This document shows positions 5,217 through 6,097 of a stretch of DNA of 6,097 nt, piece after piece. The stretch covers positions 1 through 6,097 of the forward strand of contig JAFRWH010000207.1 in the NCBI GenBank assembly GCA_017438085.1, given 5' to 3'. Origin of the DNA: Bacillota bacterium (GTDB taxonomy: Bacteria > Bacillota_A > Clostridia > Peptostreptococcales > Anaerovoracaceae). Position numbers and translations under genes: made by a program. The notes under the pieces were generated by a model. That model saw nothing but the letters and a program-made list of their open reading frames with translations. It made no database searches and was not told the origin of the DNA. How positions within the stretch are numbered: position 1 is the first letter of the stretch; every line of letters begins with the position of its first letter.

Positions 5217-6097
5217 ATGCTTCAACATTTTGAGGAAATCAGAGAACTTGTAAAGGCTGAAAAGCCTAAAACCGTGGCAGTGGCCTGCGCCCACGATGCA
5301 CATACCCTGGAGGCAGTGCTGAAGGCTCATGCAGAAGGCATACTGGACTTCATACTGATAGGCCATAAGAACGAGATCATCCGCATCGCTTCAGAAGAAG
5401 GAGTTGCAGTGAGTGATGATCAGTTGATAGAGGCTGAGACCGACGAGGAGTCTGCCCGCATTGCTGTAGACCTGATAAAGGAGGGCAGGGCTGACTTCAT
5501 TCAGAAGGGCCTGATGCAGACTTCTACCATACTTAAAGCTGTTGTAAACAAAGAAACAGGCATAGGTCTCGGGAAGCTGATGAGTCACACTGCTATAATC
5601 GATATCCCCGCTTACAGTCGGCTGCTGGGAGTGGCCGACGGAGGCATGATACCAGCTCCGGATCTTGAGCAGAAGAAGGCTATCACAGTAAATGCGGTGG
5701 AAATATTCCAAAAGCTCGGTTACGAAAAGCCCATGGTATCTGCGGTCTGCGCGGCCGAAACTGTGAGCCCCAAAATACAGGAAACGGTGGATGCAGCGGC
5801 GCTTAAGGAGGCATGTCTTGCTGGCGAGCTGGGCAGCTGCTATGTGGAAGGTCCCATATCCTTCGACTTGGCTGTAAGCGCGGAATCCGCAGCCGTGAAG
5901 GGCTATGAAAGTCCCGTCTGCGGCTGCACGGACATCATGCTGGTGCCCACAATGGCCGCCGGTAATATGATGGTCAAGATGTCGCTGCAGTTTGCCGGAG
6001 CCAGGATGCTGGGCGTGGTGACCGGCGCAAAGTGCCCCATCGCTCTTAATTCAAGGAGCGCCAGCTTCGAAGAAAAATACTATTCGCTGCTGGTCTG
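5217..6097 (+). CDS. Phosphate acetyl/butyryltransferase family enzyme (Ptb-like), 3' end cut by window edge
   Basis: The frame gives 293 residues and runs off the right edge; the family is about 300 residues, so little is missing. These cytoplasmic enzymes exchange the CoA of an acyl-CoA for phosphate, making an acyl phosphate for a kinase that then yields ATP. Family motifs are KGLMQT (97-102), DGGMIPAPDL (141-150), AAETVSPK (179-186), EGPISFDLAVS (211-221), LVPTMAAGN (242-250), GAKCPI (270-275) and SR (279-280). Similarity to Ptb-type rather than Pta-type proteins is my reading of these motifs; the acyl group is not certain. ATG 5217 has a weak GGTGAG five bases upstream. In-frame ATG 5205 and GTG 5208 would add up to four residues but have no ribosome site, so 5217 is chosen with some doubt. 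It has seven cysteines, including a CGC at 235-237. A butyrate or acetate kinase gene is the expected neighbour downstream, outside the window. Confidence 0.85.
   Translation, partial: MLQHFEEIRELVKAEKPKTVAVACAHDAHTLEAVLKAHAEGILDFILIGHKNEIIRIASEEGVAVSDDQLIEAETDEESARIAVDLIKEGRADFIQKGLMQTSTILKAVVNKETGIGLGKLMSHTAIIDIPAYSRLLGVADGGMIPAPDLEQKKAITVNAVEIFQKLGYEKPMVSAVCAAETVSPKIQETVDAAALKEACLAGELGSCYVEGPISFDLAVSAESAAVKGYESPVCGCTDIMLVPTMAAGNMMVKMSLQFAGARMLGVVTGAKCPIALNSRSASFEEKYYSLLV

Noticed and set aside
1..6097. Defence, phage, transposon or biosynthetic system
   Set aside because: No integrase, transposase, terminal repeats, nuclease, toxin-antitoxin pair or synthetase is visible; all genes fit ordinary wall, hydrolase and acyl-phosphate functions.

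Overview
The window looks like chromosomal DNA of a Gram-positive anaerobe of class Clostridia (Bacillota). Supporting signs are strong AGGAGG-type ribosome sites, sigma-A-like promoters, Gram-positive signal peptides, an S-layer-homology (SLH) wall protein, an SH3-rich secreted hydrolase, a DUF5058 membrane protein and a phosphate butyryltransferase homologue. Base composition is fairly balanced in the genes and AT-rich in the one promoter region. A family-level placement (for example Anaerovoracaceae and relatives) is only a guess.

Layout. Positions 1-5076 are read leftward (minus strand); 5217 to the right edge is read rightward. An AT-rich 140-bp gap (5077-5216) holds two divergent promoters. 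The leftward promoter drives a two-gene surface operon. The first gene is a small secreted protein made of three SLH motifs (4459-5076). Twelve bases further on is an 879-residue secreted CHAP/NlpC-like cysteine hydrolase (1807-4446) whose C-terminal two thirds are SH3-like domains. Five of these domains are preceded by a short HxH...CxxC motif, and the five units repeat at exactly 95 residues (285 bp). A hairpin with a T-rich tail (1753-1798) ends this operon.

Downstream on the same strand is a second pair: an Ntn-type hydrolase of the carcinine hydrolase/isopenicillin-N acyltransferase family (701-1708), then, 33 bp later, a DUF5058 multi-pass membrane protein cut by the left edge (1-667). 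These two may handle one imported or exported amide/peptide substrate, but that is inference from adjacency.

The rightward gene (5217-6097, cut by the right edge) encodes a phosphate acetyl/butyryltransferase-family enzyme that is nearly full length. A butyrate or acetate kinase gene would be the expected next gene, outside the window.

I see no RNA gene, insertion sequence, prophage, CRISPR array or defence system. The most unusual item is the SLH protein/modular hydrolase operon with its putative zinc-binding linker repeats. I would not call the window a new system on sequence alone.
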